A DNA stretch of 64,000 nt from a bacterium D16-50 (GCA_003612485.1 RAZA01000009.1:81780-145779); one strand, 5' to 3'. Positions 15,713-23,847 are shown, numbered from the stretch's first letter. Numbers and translations: made by a program. Notes: generated by a model from the letters alone, not told the origin.

Positions 15713-16363
15713 ATGGAAAGAAAAGAATATGTGAGGCAGGTGGTCAGGCGTCTGCAGTGTTCTCCTAAGAAAAAGAGGGAGATTGAAAAGCAGCTGGATT
15801 CCCATATCGGCATCGGGCTGGGGGAGGGCAGGCAGCTTGAGGAGATTCTGGCGGAAATGGGAGAGCCGGGGGAGCTGGCGCAGGAATTCAACGATAATTT
15901 TGAGGAAGGGGAGGGCAGACGGGCCGGAGGACATAGAAAGCTGACGGTGGCTGCGGTCATAGTGCTGGCAGTATTGGCGGCAGCGGCGGGAACACTCTAT
16001 TGGCTGCTTCCCAAGGAGAAGGATATCAGCGCAAGCGCCGTTTTTGACCCGGCATATGTGGAGAGCCGGGCGGAGGAAGTGATCCGTTTGTTCGGTGAAG
16101 AGGAGTACGATACTCTGGACGGATATCTCTCCGAGGAAGTCCGCAGAGTCTTTGGGGTGGCCGAAATGGGCATGGCAAGGGAATTCGTGTCTCCGGATTG
16201 GGGGGAGTTTCGGTCCATGGGAAACATATACATGACGGAAATCAGTGAGAAGGGAAAAAGCTATGCCGTAGTTCAGGTCAATGTTTCCTTCGAGAAGGTG
16301 AGCGTGGTGTTCACACTGACCTTCAATGAAGCTATGGAAATAGACGGTTTTTATGTGAAGTGA
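15713..16363 (+). CDS. Membrane-anchored protein with HAAS/DUF1700-like N-terminus and DUF3887-like C-terminus
   Basis: 216 residues. Residues 1-65 are helical and charged (MERKEYVRQVVRRLQCSP, then GLGEGRQLEEILAEMGEPGELAQEF), the pattern of the cytoplasmic HAAS/DUF1700 domain that often travels with PadR genes. One transmembrane helix lies at about 77-98. The outside part (about 110-216) has an NTF2-like arrangement as in DUF3887 (EVIRLFGEEEYDTLDGYLSEEV, ending FNEAMEIDGFYVK). The pairing with PadR supports an envelope-sensing role; this is inference. Confidence 0.7.
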   Translation: MERKEYVRQVVRRLQCSPKKKREIEKQLDSHIGIGLGEGRQLEEILAEMGEPGELAQEFNDNFEEGEGRRAGGHRKLTVAAVIVLAVLAAAAGTLYWLLPKEKDISASAVFDPAYVESRAEEVIRLFGEEEYDTLDGYLSEEVRRVFGVAEMGMAREFVSPDWGEFRSMGNIYMTEISEKGKSYAVVQVNVSFEKVSVVFTLTFNEAMEIDGFYVK

Positions 16364-16643
16364 TGGATTTGGCGGTTTTTAAGCTCTCTTGACTGCAGCT
16401 CCAAAAAAGGGGGCTGGGCGATAAGCGGCAGCAAAAATCTTTCAGTCAGGTAAAGTTTTCCTTATTTTTGGCCGAAATAGGAAATAGGCGGACTGTCATG
16501 TAAGGGGATGTGCTCCGAAAGGGTGACAGAAAGCGTAGAGGACATTTGTCGGGAGTGCCAAGGGAAGGCGCGGCATCCTGCTGACCTGCAGAGGGAGACG
16601 GAGCCTGCGGCGCAGGGTGGGCAAAAAAGCTATGGAGGGCAGA

Positions 16644-17333
16644 ATGGAAAAGATAGGCAATTATTATCAGAGCAGTTTGTATGACAGAACCGCAAAGACG
16701 GGGAAAGAGAGCAGAACAGCCACGGCTTCCGGAGCCAAGAGCGAGAAAGCCGGCAAGGAGAGCAAGGCGCCTGCTTTGAGCAAGGCGGCCCAGAAGCTGC
16801 TGAAGGAGCTTCAGAAGACCTACAAGAATATGGACTTCATTGTCGCTGACTGCGACACCGAAGAGGAGGCGGCAGAATATCTGTCCAGAGGCACCAGCGA
16901 GTACAGCGCGCTGCTGAGCACGGACGAGCTGGAGAAGATGGCAGCCGACGAGAGCGTCAAGAAAAAGAACATGGAGATTCTGGACGGAGCGGTGGAGAAG
17001 CTGGACGACATGAAGAAACAGCTGGGAGAGAAGGGAGAGGACGTGACCCGGATCGGTATTGCCATCGGCAATGACGGGGAAGTATCCTTCTTTGCGGAGC
17101 TGGAGAAGAACAGTGAGAAACAGCGGGAGCGCATCGAGAAGAACCGGGAGGAGAAGAAGGCAGAGGAGACAGAGACGGAAAAGTATATGCAGGGCGCAAG
17201 GCCGGGAAAGCGCACCACGGTATTTGCCTCGTCCGTCAGCGAGCTGGCTGAGAAGATTGCTCAGGTAGACTGGGACAAGGTGAAGGAAGAGCGGTACGAA
17301 GCTTCGGGGCAGCGTTTCAACTTTATGGTGTAG
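16644..17333 (+). CDS. DUF6033-like protein
   Basis: A 229-residue soluble protein, rich in Lys and Glu. It starts MEKIGNYYQSSLYDRT with GGAGGG just upstream; the in-frame GTG at 16617 has no site. Residues 50-150 (LSKAAQKLLKELQKTYKNMDFIVAD ... GIAIGNDGEVSFFAELEKNSEK) resemble a family seen in Lachnospiraceae as DUF6033. Residues 150-190 are a charged coiled-coil-like helix. The function is not known, and I see no catalytic motif. It has no close partner; the next gene is a cyclophilin lipoprotein 216 bp away. Confidence 0.65.
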   Translation: MEKIGNYYQSSLYDRTAKTGKESRTATASGAKSEKAGKESKAPALSKAAQKLLKELQKTYKNMDFIVADCDTEEEAAEYLSRGTSEYSALLSTDELEKMAADESVKKKNMEILDGAVEKLDDMKKQLGEKGEDVTRIGIAIGNDGEVSFFAELEKNSEKQRERIEKNREEKKAEETETEKYMQGARPGKRTTVFASSVSELAEKIAQVDWDKVKEERYEASGQRFNFMV

Positions 17334-17549
17334 GCAAAGGCTGCAGACGGAGCAAAAAAAGCTGCGGCCTATAGGAAATTGAAGGGCGAAAAAGAGGGGC
17401 TGCTGCAGAGGGAGCTTTTGGCTGGCCGGACGCAGCAGTTTCCTTGTGCTTTCCAAAAAAAGGGAGCCGGTAAGCCTTGGGCCGCAGGATTTGTGATAGG
17501 GCCGGGAATGGTCTCGGAACAAGATCGATAAACCGAAAAGGGAGGTAGG

Positions 17550-18233
17550 ATGATGAAAAATATAAGGAGCATGGGGAAGGGCTTGGGCAGGAGACTGGCA
17601 GGCTCTCTGGTGGCTGTGGCGCTGGCAGCGGTTCTGGCAGCCTGCGGCAAGGACGGGGCTTCCGAAGAAGGTGAGGATGTCTCCTCCGTAGGCGGAAACG
17701 AGTATTCCGACAATGCGGAGAGTCGGCCGGAGCCGGAGGAGGATAGGCACCATGTAGAGATAACCATCAAGGACTACGGAACGATTTCCGTGGAGCTGTA
17801 TGGGGAAGTAGCTCCCATAACCGTGGAAAACTTTCTGAAGCTGGCGGGGGACGGATTTTATGACGGGCTTACCTTTCACCGGATTATAGAAGGCTTCATG
17901 ATGCAGGGAGGATGTCCGGAGGGCACAGGTTACGGCGGAGCGGATGAGAACATCGTCGGGGAATTTGATTCCAACGGACACATAAACAATCTGTCCCATA
18001 CCCGGGGAGCCATATCCATGGCCAGATCAAACGACAAAGACAGCGCCAGCTCCCAGTTTTTTATCGTACATGAGGACAGCGTCTATTTGGACGGGGAGTA
18101 TGCCTGCTTCGGCTATGTGACGGAGGGAATGGATGTGGTGGATTCCGTCTGCGAGTCGGTAGCCGCTGGCGAAAACGGCACCGTGGCAAAGGATGACCAG
18201 CCTGTTATAGAGAGCATCAAGGTCATAGACTGA
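17550..18233 (+). CDS. Peptidyl-prolyl cis-trans isomerase (cyclophilin) lipoprotein
   Basis: 227 residues. A basic start and hydrophobic helix end in the lipobox LAAC, with Cys32 as the lipid-modified residue, followed by an acidic linker. From about residue 68 it is a bacterial cyclophilin: GTISVELYGEVAPITVENFLKLA, FHRIIEGFMMQGGCPEGTGYGG and SQFFIVHED are the standard blocks, with the catalytic Arg in FHRII. It should assist folding of exported proteins on the outer face of the membrane. AGGGAGG lies before the ATG at 17550. Confidence 0.9.
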   Translation: MMKNIRSMGKGLGRRLAGSLVAVALAAVLAACGKDGASEEGEDVSSVGGNEYSDNAESRPEPEEDRHHVEITIKDYGTISVELYGEVAPITVENFLKLAGDGFYDGLTFHRIIEGFMMQGGCPEGTGYGGADENIVGEFDSNGHINNLSHTRGAISMARSNDKDSASSQFFIVHEDSVYLDGEYACFGYVTEGMDVVDSVCESVAAGENGTVAKDDQPVIESIKVID

Positions 18234-18405
18234 GTGGGGATATTTCAGGCTGCAGGCTATCGGATTGCTGTGGGTTTTTAGCTTTTGACTCTATCGTCTT
18301 GGGGGTTGTGTGCGCCGGAGCACACAATAGTATGGTATACTGCACAATGAAGTCGCCTATTTCCATGGACATGTTGCACAAAAATCTTTTTCCGCAGATA
18401 ATTTA
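18234..18405. other. Intergenic region with a short perfect hairpin
   Basis: The 262-bp gap before carD holds TTGTGTGC (18306-18313) paired with GCACACAA (18320-18327). No T-run follows, so it may be an operator or weak transcript end for the cyclophilin gene. Confidence 0.4.
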
Positions 18406-18435
18406 CTGACATTTTCTGTTTAAATCTGTTAAAAT
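18406..18435 (+). promoter_or_regulatory. Predicted promoter of the carD-like gene
   Basis: CTGACA, 18 bp, TAAAAT, with TG just before the -10 element. Predicted leader of about 55 nt. Confidence 0.5.
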
Positions 18436-18495
18436 AAGGATATAACAAGGATGAGAACAAATTTAGTCAGCAAATATGCGGAAAAGGAGGGCTTA

Positions 18496-19011
18496 GTGTT
18501 TAAGGTTGGAGATTATGTGATCTGTGGCAACAAGGGTGTCTGCACGGTGGAGAAGATCACTAGACTGGATATCGCAGGAGTGGACAAGGAGAGAGAGTAT
18601 TATATCCTGAAGCCTCTTTATATGGGAGGGAGCACGGTGTACGTTCCGGTAGACTCTTCCAAAGACTCTATGCGCAGCGTGCTGAAACGGGACGAGGCGC
18701 AGAGGCTGATAGAAGCGATCCCCCAAATTCCGCTGTTGGTCATCACCAATGAGAAGCTGACGGAACAGACGTACAAGGACTGCATCAGAAAAAACAGCTG
18801 CGAAGAGCTGGTGAAGATGATCAAGACGATCTATCTGCGGAAGCAGAAGCGCATTCAGGCGGGCAGAAAGGTCACGGCGGTAGATGCCAAATATTCCCAT
18901 ATGGCGGAGGAAAGCCTCTATGGGGAGCTGGCGGTGGCGCTGGACATGAACCGCAAGGAGGTGGAGGGCTGTATCGCAGAACTCATCGACGGAATGAAGG
19001 TGAAGGCTTAA
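18496..19011 (+). CDS. CarD family transcriptional regulator
   Basis: A 171-residue protein. Residues 1-60 are the Tudor-like RNA-polymerase-interacting domain (FKVGDYVICGNKGVCTVEKI), and the rest is the helical CarD DNA-binding half (LVKMIKTIYLRKQKR, ESLYGELAVALDMN). CarD/CdnL proteins bind the polymerase beta subunit and stabilise open complexes. GTG at 18496 with AAGGAGG five bases upstream is the better start: it puts the start where the family begins, whereas the ATG at 18451 adds 15 residues. A terminator follows. Confidence 0.88.
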   Translation: MFKVGDYVICGNKGVCTVEKITRLDIAGVDKEREYYILKPLYMGGSTVYVPVDSSKDSMRSVLKRDEAQRLIEAIPQIPLLVITNEKLTEQTYKDCIRKNSCEELVKMIKTIYLRKQKRIQAGRKVTAVDAKYSHMAEESLYGELAVALDMNRKEVEGCIAELIDGMKVKA

Positions 19012-19041
19012 GCAGCGAATAAACAAGGCATTACCAAAAAT

Positions 19042-19078
19042 CGTAGGTACTCAGATTCTTGGGTAGTTACGGTTTTTT
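19042..19078 (+). terminator. Terminator after the carD-like gene
   Basis: CGTAGGTACTC pairs with GGGTAGTTACG with one mismatch and wobble pairs, then GTTTTTT. Confidence 0.65.
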
Positions 19079-19116
19079 ACAGTAGCAGAAACGAAGACCA
19101 AGGGATTGGAGCAAAT

Positions 19117-20712
19117 ATGACAAATATTCTCAAAAACAAGGTTTATCTTTATCTGACGGAGTTTTTTGCAGGCATGTCGGTGATGGCGGTAGAGCTTGGG
19201 GCAAGCAGGCTGTTGGCCCCCTATTTCAGTTCCTCCCAGATCGTCTGGACCATCATCATAGGAACCATCATGATCGCCATGGCGCTGGGAAACATCTACG
19301 GAGGCCGCAGCGCCGATAAGAATCCGGATCCGGGAAAGCTTTATGTCAGGATCCTCATCGCGGCCTTGTGGATTGCGGCGATTCCGGCGGTGGGGAAGTA
19401 TATCATAATCGCCATCTCGGCGCTGCTGATCTTTTCCGTGAACAGCAATTTCCTGATCATAGCAGCATTTGCGGCATGCATGGTGATTTTTGTGTTTCCC
19501 TTGTTCCTATTGGGAACGGTGACCCCCTCTCTGGCGAAGTACTCCGTGGGCAGTCTGGAGGACAGCGGGAGAATTGTGGGAAATCTGGGAGCATTCAACA
19601 CGGTGGGAAGTATCATAGGAACCTTTGTCCCCACTTTCGTGACGATTCCGGCCGTGGGCACTTCCGTTACATTTCTGATCTTTTCGGGGATTCTCCTTGT
19701 GCTGGCGATTCTGTATTTCGTCAGTGCAGGCTGCTGGAAGAAGAGGGTTCCGGCAGCCGCGGCGTGTTTTCTGCTCTGCAGCGTGTCCGGCTTTTCCGGC
19801 AGCTTCGCCTTCTGGGAGAAGGATCTGGCCTATGAGGGGGAGTCTGTCTACAATTATCTGCAGGTTAAGGAGAGCTCCCGCAGCGTGATCCTCTCCACCA
19901 ACGTGCTTTTCGGCGTGCAGTCCATATACATGAAGAATCAGGGGCTCACAGGGATGTACTATGACTATGCCATGGCGGCGCCTCTGATGGTGGAGGGAAA
20001 GGCACCACAGGAGTGTCAGGGACTGATTCTGGGTATGGGCACGGGTACATACGCGGTACAGTGCAAGAAGTATTACGGGGGAATGGCGCTGGAGGGAGTG
20101 GAGATAGACGAGAAAATCACAAAGCTGGCCAGAGAGTATTTTTATCTGCCGGAGGATGTGCCTGTGCTCACCTATGACGGCAGGGCTTTTCTGAACGCGG
20201 TGGACAAGAAGTATGATGTGATCATGGTGGATGCCTATCAGGATATCACCATTCCCTTTCAGATGTCCTCTTTTGAGTTCTTCTCTCTGGTGAAGGCCCA
20301 TCTGAAGGAGAACGGCGTGATGATAGTGAATATGAACATGCGCGGCAGCAGAGAGGGAAATATCAACCAGTATCTGGCCGACACGATCTCTCAGGTATTT
20401 GGGCATGTGTATACGGTGGAAGTGGCAGGCTCTACCAACCGGGAGCTTTTTGCGTCGGACAACGGCTCCATGCTGGCTTGTCTGGAAGAGAGCAGGCAGA
20501 GGATCGAGGACCAAGACTTATATGCCATGATGGAGAAGGTGGCAGGCAGTCTGGAACCCTATGAACAGAAGGGCTATCTTCTCACTGACGACAAGGCGCC
20601 GGTAGAGCTTCTGGGGATGCAGGTCATCGACGATATCATCAAGGACGAGGTGGCGTACTACAAGGGGATCTATGAGAGGGAGGGAATCAAGGGGCTGCTG
20701 GAGGGCTTTTAG
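19117..20712 (+). CDS. Membrane-fused spermidine synthase-like protein
   Basis: 531 residues. The first 210 have about six membrane helices (FFAGMSVMAVELGASRLLAPYF is the typical first one), and the rest is a SpeE-like Rossmann methyltransferase fold: LILGMGTGTYAV near residue 305, EGVEIDEKITKLAREYF near 330, and DVIMVDAYQDITIPFQMSS near 370. The DAYQD segment is where spermidine synthases carry their catalytic Asp. Proteins of this fused type are common in bacteria but their substrate is mostly unproven. It is flanked by carD and sodA and may be monocistronic. Confidence 0.8.
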   Translation: MTNILKNKVYLYLTEFFAGMSVMAVELGASRLLAPYFSSSQIVWTIIIGTIMIAMALGNIYGGRSADKNPDPGKLYVRILIAALWIAAIPAVGKYIIIAISALLIFSVNSNFLIIAAFAACMVIFVFPLFLLGTVTPSLAKYSVGSLEDSGRIVGNLGAFNTVGSIIGTFVPTFVTIPAVGTSVTFLIFSGILLVLAILYFVSAGCWKKRVPAAAACFLLCSVSGFSGSFAFWEKDLAYEGESVYNYLQVKESSRSVILSTNVLFGVQSIYMKNQGLTGMYYDYAMAAPLMVEGKAPQECQGLILGMGTGTYAVQCKKYYGGMALEGVEIDEKITKLAREYFYLPEDVPVLTYDGRAFLNAVDKKYDVIMVDAYQDITIPFQMSSFEFFSLVKAHLKENGVMIVNMNMRGSREGNINQYLADTISQVFGHVYTVEVAGSTNRELFASDNGSMLACLEESRQRIEDQDLYAMMEKVAGSLEPYEQKGYLLTDDKAPVELLGMQVIDDIIKDEVAYYKGIYEREGIKGLLEGF

Positions 20713-20838
20713 CGGCGGTGCCGCGTCAGGAAAGGCGCGGGAGAAGCGCAAAAGGGATTCCCCATGTATAATTGCCATAAATTTACATATACTACCAATG
20801 AAAAAAGCCTTAAGGGCGGAATGAGAGGAAAATGCAGA

Positions 20839-21468
20839 ATGAAAGAAGAAACCTATCCCTTTGTGGCCAGACCCCTGCCTTATGAATATGACGCTCTGGT
20901 GCCCGTGCTGGACGGGGAGACCCTTGCATTTCATCATGACAAGCACTACAAGACCTATGTGGACAACCTGAACAATGCGCTGTCGGATTATCCGGAGCAG
21001 CAGCAGATGAGCCTGCAGGAGCTTCTGACGGAGCTGGACGCCCTGCCTACGGCCATACAGACTGCCGTGCGCAACAACGGAGGCGGGGTCTACAATCATG
21101 AGCTTTACTTTGATTCCATGAAAAGTCCCGTGGGTCAGGAGCCGTCGGGGATGCTGGCGGAGGCCATCGACAGGGATTTCGGCTCTTACAAGCAGTGGAA
21201 GGAACAGATGAAGCAGGCGGCGGTGGGCAAGTTCGGATCCGGCTGGGCGTGGCTGGTCAGCGACAAGAACGGAAAGCTGTCCATTGTTCAGACCTCCAAT
21301 CAGGATGTGCCGGATCTGGAGAAGTATATTCCCCTGCTGCTGGTGGACGTGTGGGAGCATGCCTATTATCTGCAGTACCAGAACAGAAGGGCGGATTATG
21401 TGGAAGGGTGGTTCGGGCTGATCAACTGGCGCAAGGCCGGAAAGCGTTATGAGGACGAGCTGCGGTAG
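20839..21468 (+). CDS. Superoxide dismutase, Fe/Mn family
   Basis: A 209-residue cytosolic enzyme. The four metal ligands can be placed at about His32 (FHHDKHYKTY), His87 (VYNHELYFDSM), Asp170 and His174 (DVWEHAYYLQY). The YNHELYFDSM form, with Tyr/Phe in place of the more usual Trp, is seen in clostridial enzymes. Metal preference cannot be decided by eye. The ATG at 20839 with GAGAGG upstream fits the family start; the ATG at 20764 adds 25 unrelated residues. The protein protects an anaerobe during oxygen exposure. Confidence 0.9.
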   Translation: MKEETYPFVARPLPYEYDALVPVLDGETLAFHHDKHYKTYVDNLNNALSDYPEQQQMSLQELLTELDALPTAIQTAVRNNGGGVYNHELYFDSMKSPVGQEPSGMLAEAIDRDFGSYKQWKEQMKQAAVGKFGSGWAWLVSDKNGKLSIVQTSNQDVPDLEKYIPLLLVDVWEHAYYLQYQNRRADYVEGWFGLINWRKAGKRYEDELR

Positions 21469-21544
21469 GAGAAGAACGGTGCGGACTTTCGGCGGGCATA
21501 GGAGCAGGCCCAAGGATCGGCCGGAAAGCCTGAGGGGGAGACGC

Positions 21545-22198
21545 ATGAACAAGAGAAATTATCAGAAGGAACTGGAAAAGATAATAGAAGGGCTGCCGGG
21601 ATCTTCCGGCCCCGTTCCCAGAGTATTTCTGCACAGCTGCTGCGCCCCCTGCAGCAGCTATGTGCTGGAGTACCTCTGTAAATATTTCTACATAACGGTA
21701 TTTTACTTCAATCCCAATATCACGGAGGCGGAGGAATACCAAAAGCGGGCGGCGGAGCAGAAGCGGCTGATAGAGGCCTACAATGGGCGGGAAAAGGGGT
21801 ATTCTATTTCCGTGGTGGAAGGGGAATACGCGCCGGAGTCGTTTCTTGAGATGTCCAGAGGACTAGAGAGCTGTCCGGAGGGAGGGGAGAGGTGCTTTCT
21901 GTGTTACGGGCTGCGGCTGAAAGAGACGGCCGAATATGCAGCCCGGGGCGGCTATGATTATTTTGCCACCACCCTTACGGTAAGCCCTCTGAAGAATGCC
22001 GGGAAGCTCAACGAGATAGGGGAGGCGCTGGCCCGAAAGTACGGCGTGGCATGGCTGCCCTCCGATTTCAAAAAGAAGGAGGGCTACAAACGCTCCATAG
22101 AACTGTCCGCGCAATACGATTTGTATCGGCAGAACTACTGTGGATGCCTGTTTTCCAGAGCGGAAGCTGCTTGCGGCTCCAGACAAACCGAATCCTAA
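21545..22198 (+). CDS. queH: Epoxyqueuosine reductase QueH
   Basis: A 217-residue protein of the DUF208 family, the non-cobalamin epoxyqueuosine reductase for the last step of queuosine tRNA modification. The Cys ligands are visible: HSCCAPCSSY at residues 30-39 (Cys32, Cys33, Cys36), CFLCYGLRL near 115, and YCGCLFS near the C-terminus. The NPNITEAEEYQKR segment is also characteristic. GAGGGGGAG lies before the ATG at 21545. No other queuosine gene is nearby. Confidence 0.9.
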   Translation: MNKRNYQKELEKIIEGLPGSSGPVPRVFLHSCCAPCSSYVLEYLCKYFYITVFYFNPNITEAEEYQKRAAEQKRLIEAYNGREKGYSISVVEGEYAPESFLEMSRGLESCPEGGERCFLCYGLRLKETAEYAARGGYDYFATTLTVSPLKNAGKLNEIGEALARKYGVAWLPSDFKKKEGYKRSIELSAQYDLYRQNYCGCLFSRAEAACGSRQTES

Positions 22199-22203
22199 GA
22201 AAA

Positions 22204-22389
22204 TCATTCCTCTTCATCATCGGAATGAAAGGAATCGATGTATGCCATGAGGTCGGCGGCTTCCTCCTCTGTCAGAGGGCCGCAGGGGTTCATGGTGGAG
22301 AAGGTGAGATTGAATATATCGTCCTCCTTCGGCGTGAAGGCATAGACGATTCTTTTTTTGACTGTTTCAAAAATATCTCTCAGACGCAT
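22204..22389 (-). CDS. Small acidic protein downstream of an RHH gene
   Basis: 61 residues, starting MRLRDIFETVKKRIVYAF and ending in an acidic tail (DSFHSDDEEE). AAAAGGAG stands six bases before the ATG. Its start overlaps the end of the RHH gene by 23 bases, so both are probably translated from one mRNA. I do not recognise the family. Size and position would fit the partner of an antitoxin-like RHH protein, but no toxin fold can be read from it. Confidence 0.6.
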   Translation of the reverse strand: MRLRDIFETVKKRIVYAFTPKEDDIFNLTFSTMNPCGPLTEEEAADLMAYIDSFHSDDEEE

Positions 22390-22597
22390 GGTTCTCCTTT
22401 TGAGGGCTATGGGTGTCGTTGTTTCCGGGAAGCTCTCCCACAGACCTTTTTTCTACAGTGTCCAGTCCGGCCATGATAAGCTCCCGAATCATGTCTGACT
22501 GTGTCTTGTCATAAAAGTATTTTTTCTTGGCGTCGGCCAAAAGGAGTGTTATCTCCTGCGTAGCAACAAAGGTCAGACGCTTTGATTCAGCTGCCAT
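22367..22597 (-). CDS. Ribbon-helix-helix type small regulator
   Basis: A 76-residue protein. KRLTFVATQEITLLLADAKKKYFYDKTQSDMIRELIMAGLDTVEK has the strand-helix-helix layout of RHH repressors, with the conserved SDMIRELI second helix. AAAGGAG sits nine bases before the ATG at 22597; the ATG at 22606 is too close to that site. The promoter at 22645-22674 contains a palindrome between its -35 and -10 boxes, as expected for an autoregulated RHH gene. Confidence 0.7.
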   Translation of the reverse strand: MAAESKRLTFVATQEITLLLADAKKKYFYDKTQSDMIRELIMAGLDTVEKRSVGELPGNNDTHSPQKENHASERYF

Positions 22598-22644
22598 GTC
22601 CGGCATCTCCTTTCCGAAAAGAGCATAGGTTCAGAACTGTCACC

Positions 22645-22674
22645 ATTATAGTTTACGAAAACTAAAATTGTCAA
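22645..22674 (-). promoter_or_regulatory. Promoter with embedded palindrome for the minus-strand RHH gene
   Basis: Minus-strand TTGACA (22674-22669), 18-bp spacer, TATAAT (22650-22645). The spacer contains TAGTTT-ACGA-AAACTA (22649-22664), a perfect 6+6 palindrome reaching into the -10 box. Binding there would block RNA polymerase. Confidence 0.75.
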
Positions 22675-22704
22675 GAATATTTCCTCGATTCGTTAAAAAA
22701 ACTC

Positions 22705-22733
22705 TTGACATGGGATATGAACCCATGCATAAT
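22705..22733 (+). promoter_or_regulatory. Extended -10 promoter with embedded palindrome for the plus-strand RHH gene
   Basis: TTGACA, 17 bp, CATAAT with TG directly before the -10 box. The spacer is CATGGG-ATATGAA-CCCATG (22709-22727), a perfect 6+6 palindrome. A further half site CATGGG is at 22740-22745, overlapping the ribosome binding site. Confidence 0.8.
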
Positions 22734-22756
22734 AAGAACCATGGGAGGTGCGTAGG

Positions 22757-22936
22757 ATGCCAACGAAAAAACCACGCTATACAGTTATCGTGGATGAAGA
22801 AATGCTGAAGAAGATCGATGACTATCGATTTGACAACCGTTTTCCCAGTCGTTCCGCGGCTACGCTGGAGCTGATCAGCATCGGTATGGATACCCTGAAA
22901 AAGCGGGCGGCGCAGCCGGAAGGCGGAGAAGACTGA
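22757..22936 (+). CDS. ParD-like ribbon-helix-helix protein
   Basis: 59 residues. RYTVIVDEEMLKKIDDYRFDNRFPSRSAATLELISIGMDTLKK is a clear RHH fold: the first strand binds DNA and the F-PSRSAATLELI segment is the ParD/Arc-type second helix. GGAGG at 22744-22748 gives an 8-base distance to the ATG at 22757. Its promoter carries a palindrome and half site that it probably binds itself. No ParE-like toxin follows; the transcript ends at a hairpin. Confidence 0.8.
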   Translation: MPTKKPRYTVIVDEEMLKKIDDYRFDNRFPSRSAATLELISIGMDTLKKRAAQPEGGED

Positions 22937-22947
22937 CCTGCAGGGCT

Positions 22948-22985
22948 GCCCGCGCTCCGGGACGGGGCGCAGGAGCCGGGCTTTC
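22948..22985 (+). terminator. Terminator after the ParD-like gene
   Basis: GCCCGCGCTCC pairs with GGAGCCGGGC with a single bulge, followed by TTTC. Confidence 0.55.
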
Positions 22986-23024
22986 ATTTCTGTGTATTTT
23001 TCTGCAATCGCACATCTGGCTTAT

Positions 23025-23066
23025 GACAAAAACCACTTCAAATTGAAGCATTCTTGGCTTTTTGTC
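23025..23066. other. Nested stem-loop in the gap between RHH and XRE genes
   Basis: The outer arms GACAAAAACC and GGCTTTTTGTC enclose an inner palindrome CTTCAA-A-TTGAAG. The 318-bp gap holds nothing else that I can name. It may be a bidirectional terminator or an operator. Confidence 0.5.
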
Positions 23067-23254
23067 TTTGAATTTCCCCAAATTTCCAGCAGCAGTAAGA
23101 GAAAAACTGTAGAAAAACAGTATTTTTTTAGATTTTATAAATAAATTATCCTTTTGACCAATATAGCGGGCAATATTTTCCCTTAACATGGCATAGACTA
23201 AAGAAAGGTGTAGTCAATGTCGTTAAAAATGGCTCCCGGAAGAGAGGGAAAAAG

Positions 23255-23506
23255 ATGGAACAGAAATTACGATGTGATTTGGATATGGGAAGCAACCTCA
23301 GAAAGATGAGAAAAGCAAAAGGGCTCTCACAAGAAAAGCTGTGCGCGGAACTGCAGCGCCGCTCTTGCGACATAGGCAGGAGCACCTATGAGAAGTATGA
23401 AAACGGAGTGTTGAACATCCGAATCAGCGTGCTGGTAGCGCTGCGGAAGATCTATGGATGTGACTATGGAGCTTTCTTTGAAGGCATGGATCAGGAGGAG
23501 GTCTAG
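23255..23506 (+). CDS. XRE family HTH protein, small
   Basis: 83 residues, one Cro/CI-type helix-turn-helix domain: LRKMRKAKGLSQEKLCAEL at residues 15-33, then RSTYEKYENGVLNI as recognition helix and turn. A short acidic tail follows (FEGMDQEEV). Such single-domain proteins regulate mobile elements, toxins or small operons. GAGAGGG lies before the ATG. It points toward the minus-strand XRE gene with only 48 bp between stop codons. Confidence 0.8.
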   Translation: MEQKLRCDLDMGSNLRKMRKAKGLSQEKLCAELQRRSCDIGRSTYEKYENGVLNIRISVLVALRKIYGCDYGAFFEGMDQEEV

Positions 23507-23554
23507 TGCCGGCGACATTGACGAAACCAAAGAAGACAGATAGTGAGAGAGGGG

Positions 23555-23776
23555 CTAATCACTGCCTCTTTCCTCTTCTGTCTGCTCGAACAAGTCGCCT
23601 ACCGGCACGTTCAGAATCCTGCTGAGTTTGTCCAGAGTTTCAAACCGGATGCTGGAAGTCTCGTTCTCCACGATGTTTTTGAAATTTCTGTAGCTCAACA
23701 TATCCATCCGCTTGTACAGCCAATATTTGGTGTGGTTTTGCTCGTCCAGAATCTGCAAGATGCGTAACCGAATCAT
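23555..23776 (-). CDS. XRE family HTH protein, small (YozG/Cro-like)
   Basis: 73 residues: LDEQNHTKYWLYKRMDMLSYRNFKNIVENETSSIRFETLDKLSRILNVPVGDLFEQ is a complete helix-turn-helix domain of the type ending with VPVGDLFE. AAAGGAGG stands eight bases before the ATG. It is divergent from a 55-residue gene; the perfect palindrome AACATATGTT at 23839-23848, overlapping the -35 of the opposite promoter, is a likely binding site. Confidence 0.82.
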   Translation of the reverse strand: MIRLRILQILDEQNHTKYWLYKRMDMLSYRNFKNIVENETSSIRFETLDKLSRILNVPVGDLFEQTEEERGSD

Positions 23777-23847
23777 AAAACTGCCTCCTTTGGGTATTAT
23801 AGTAGAAAATAAGACTGAAAAATATCATATTTATTTGCAACATATGT

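Noticed and set aside
16446..17999. 517-codon minus-strand open frame
   Set aside because: It lies opposite two real genes (the DUF6033-like gene and the cyclophilin lipoprotein), has a composition typical of antisense shadows (Leu/His/Pro/Ser-rich), no ribosome binding site and no recognisable motif.
22367..22936. Classical ParDE or RelBE toxin-antitoxin locus
   Set aside because: The RHH proteins look like antitoxins, but no ParE, RelE, HicA, PIN or similar toxin sequence can be recognised in the adjacent frames.
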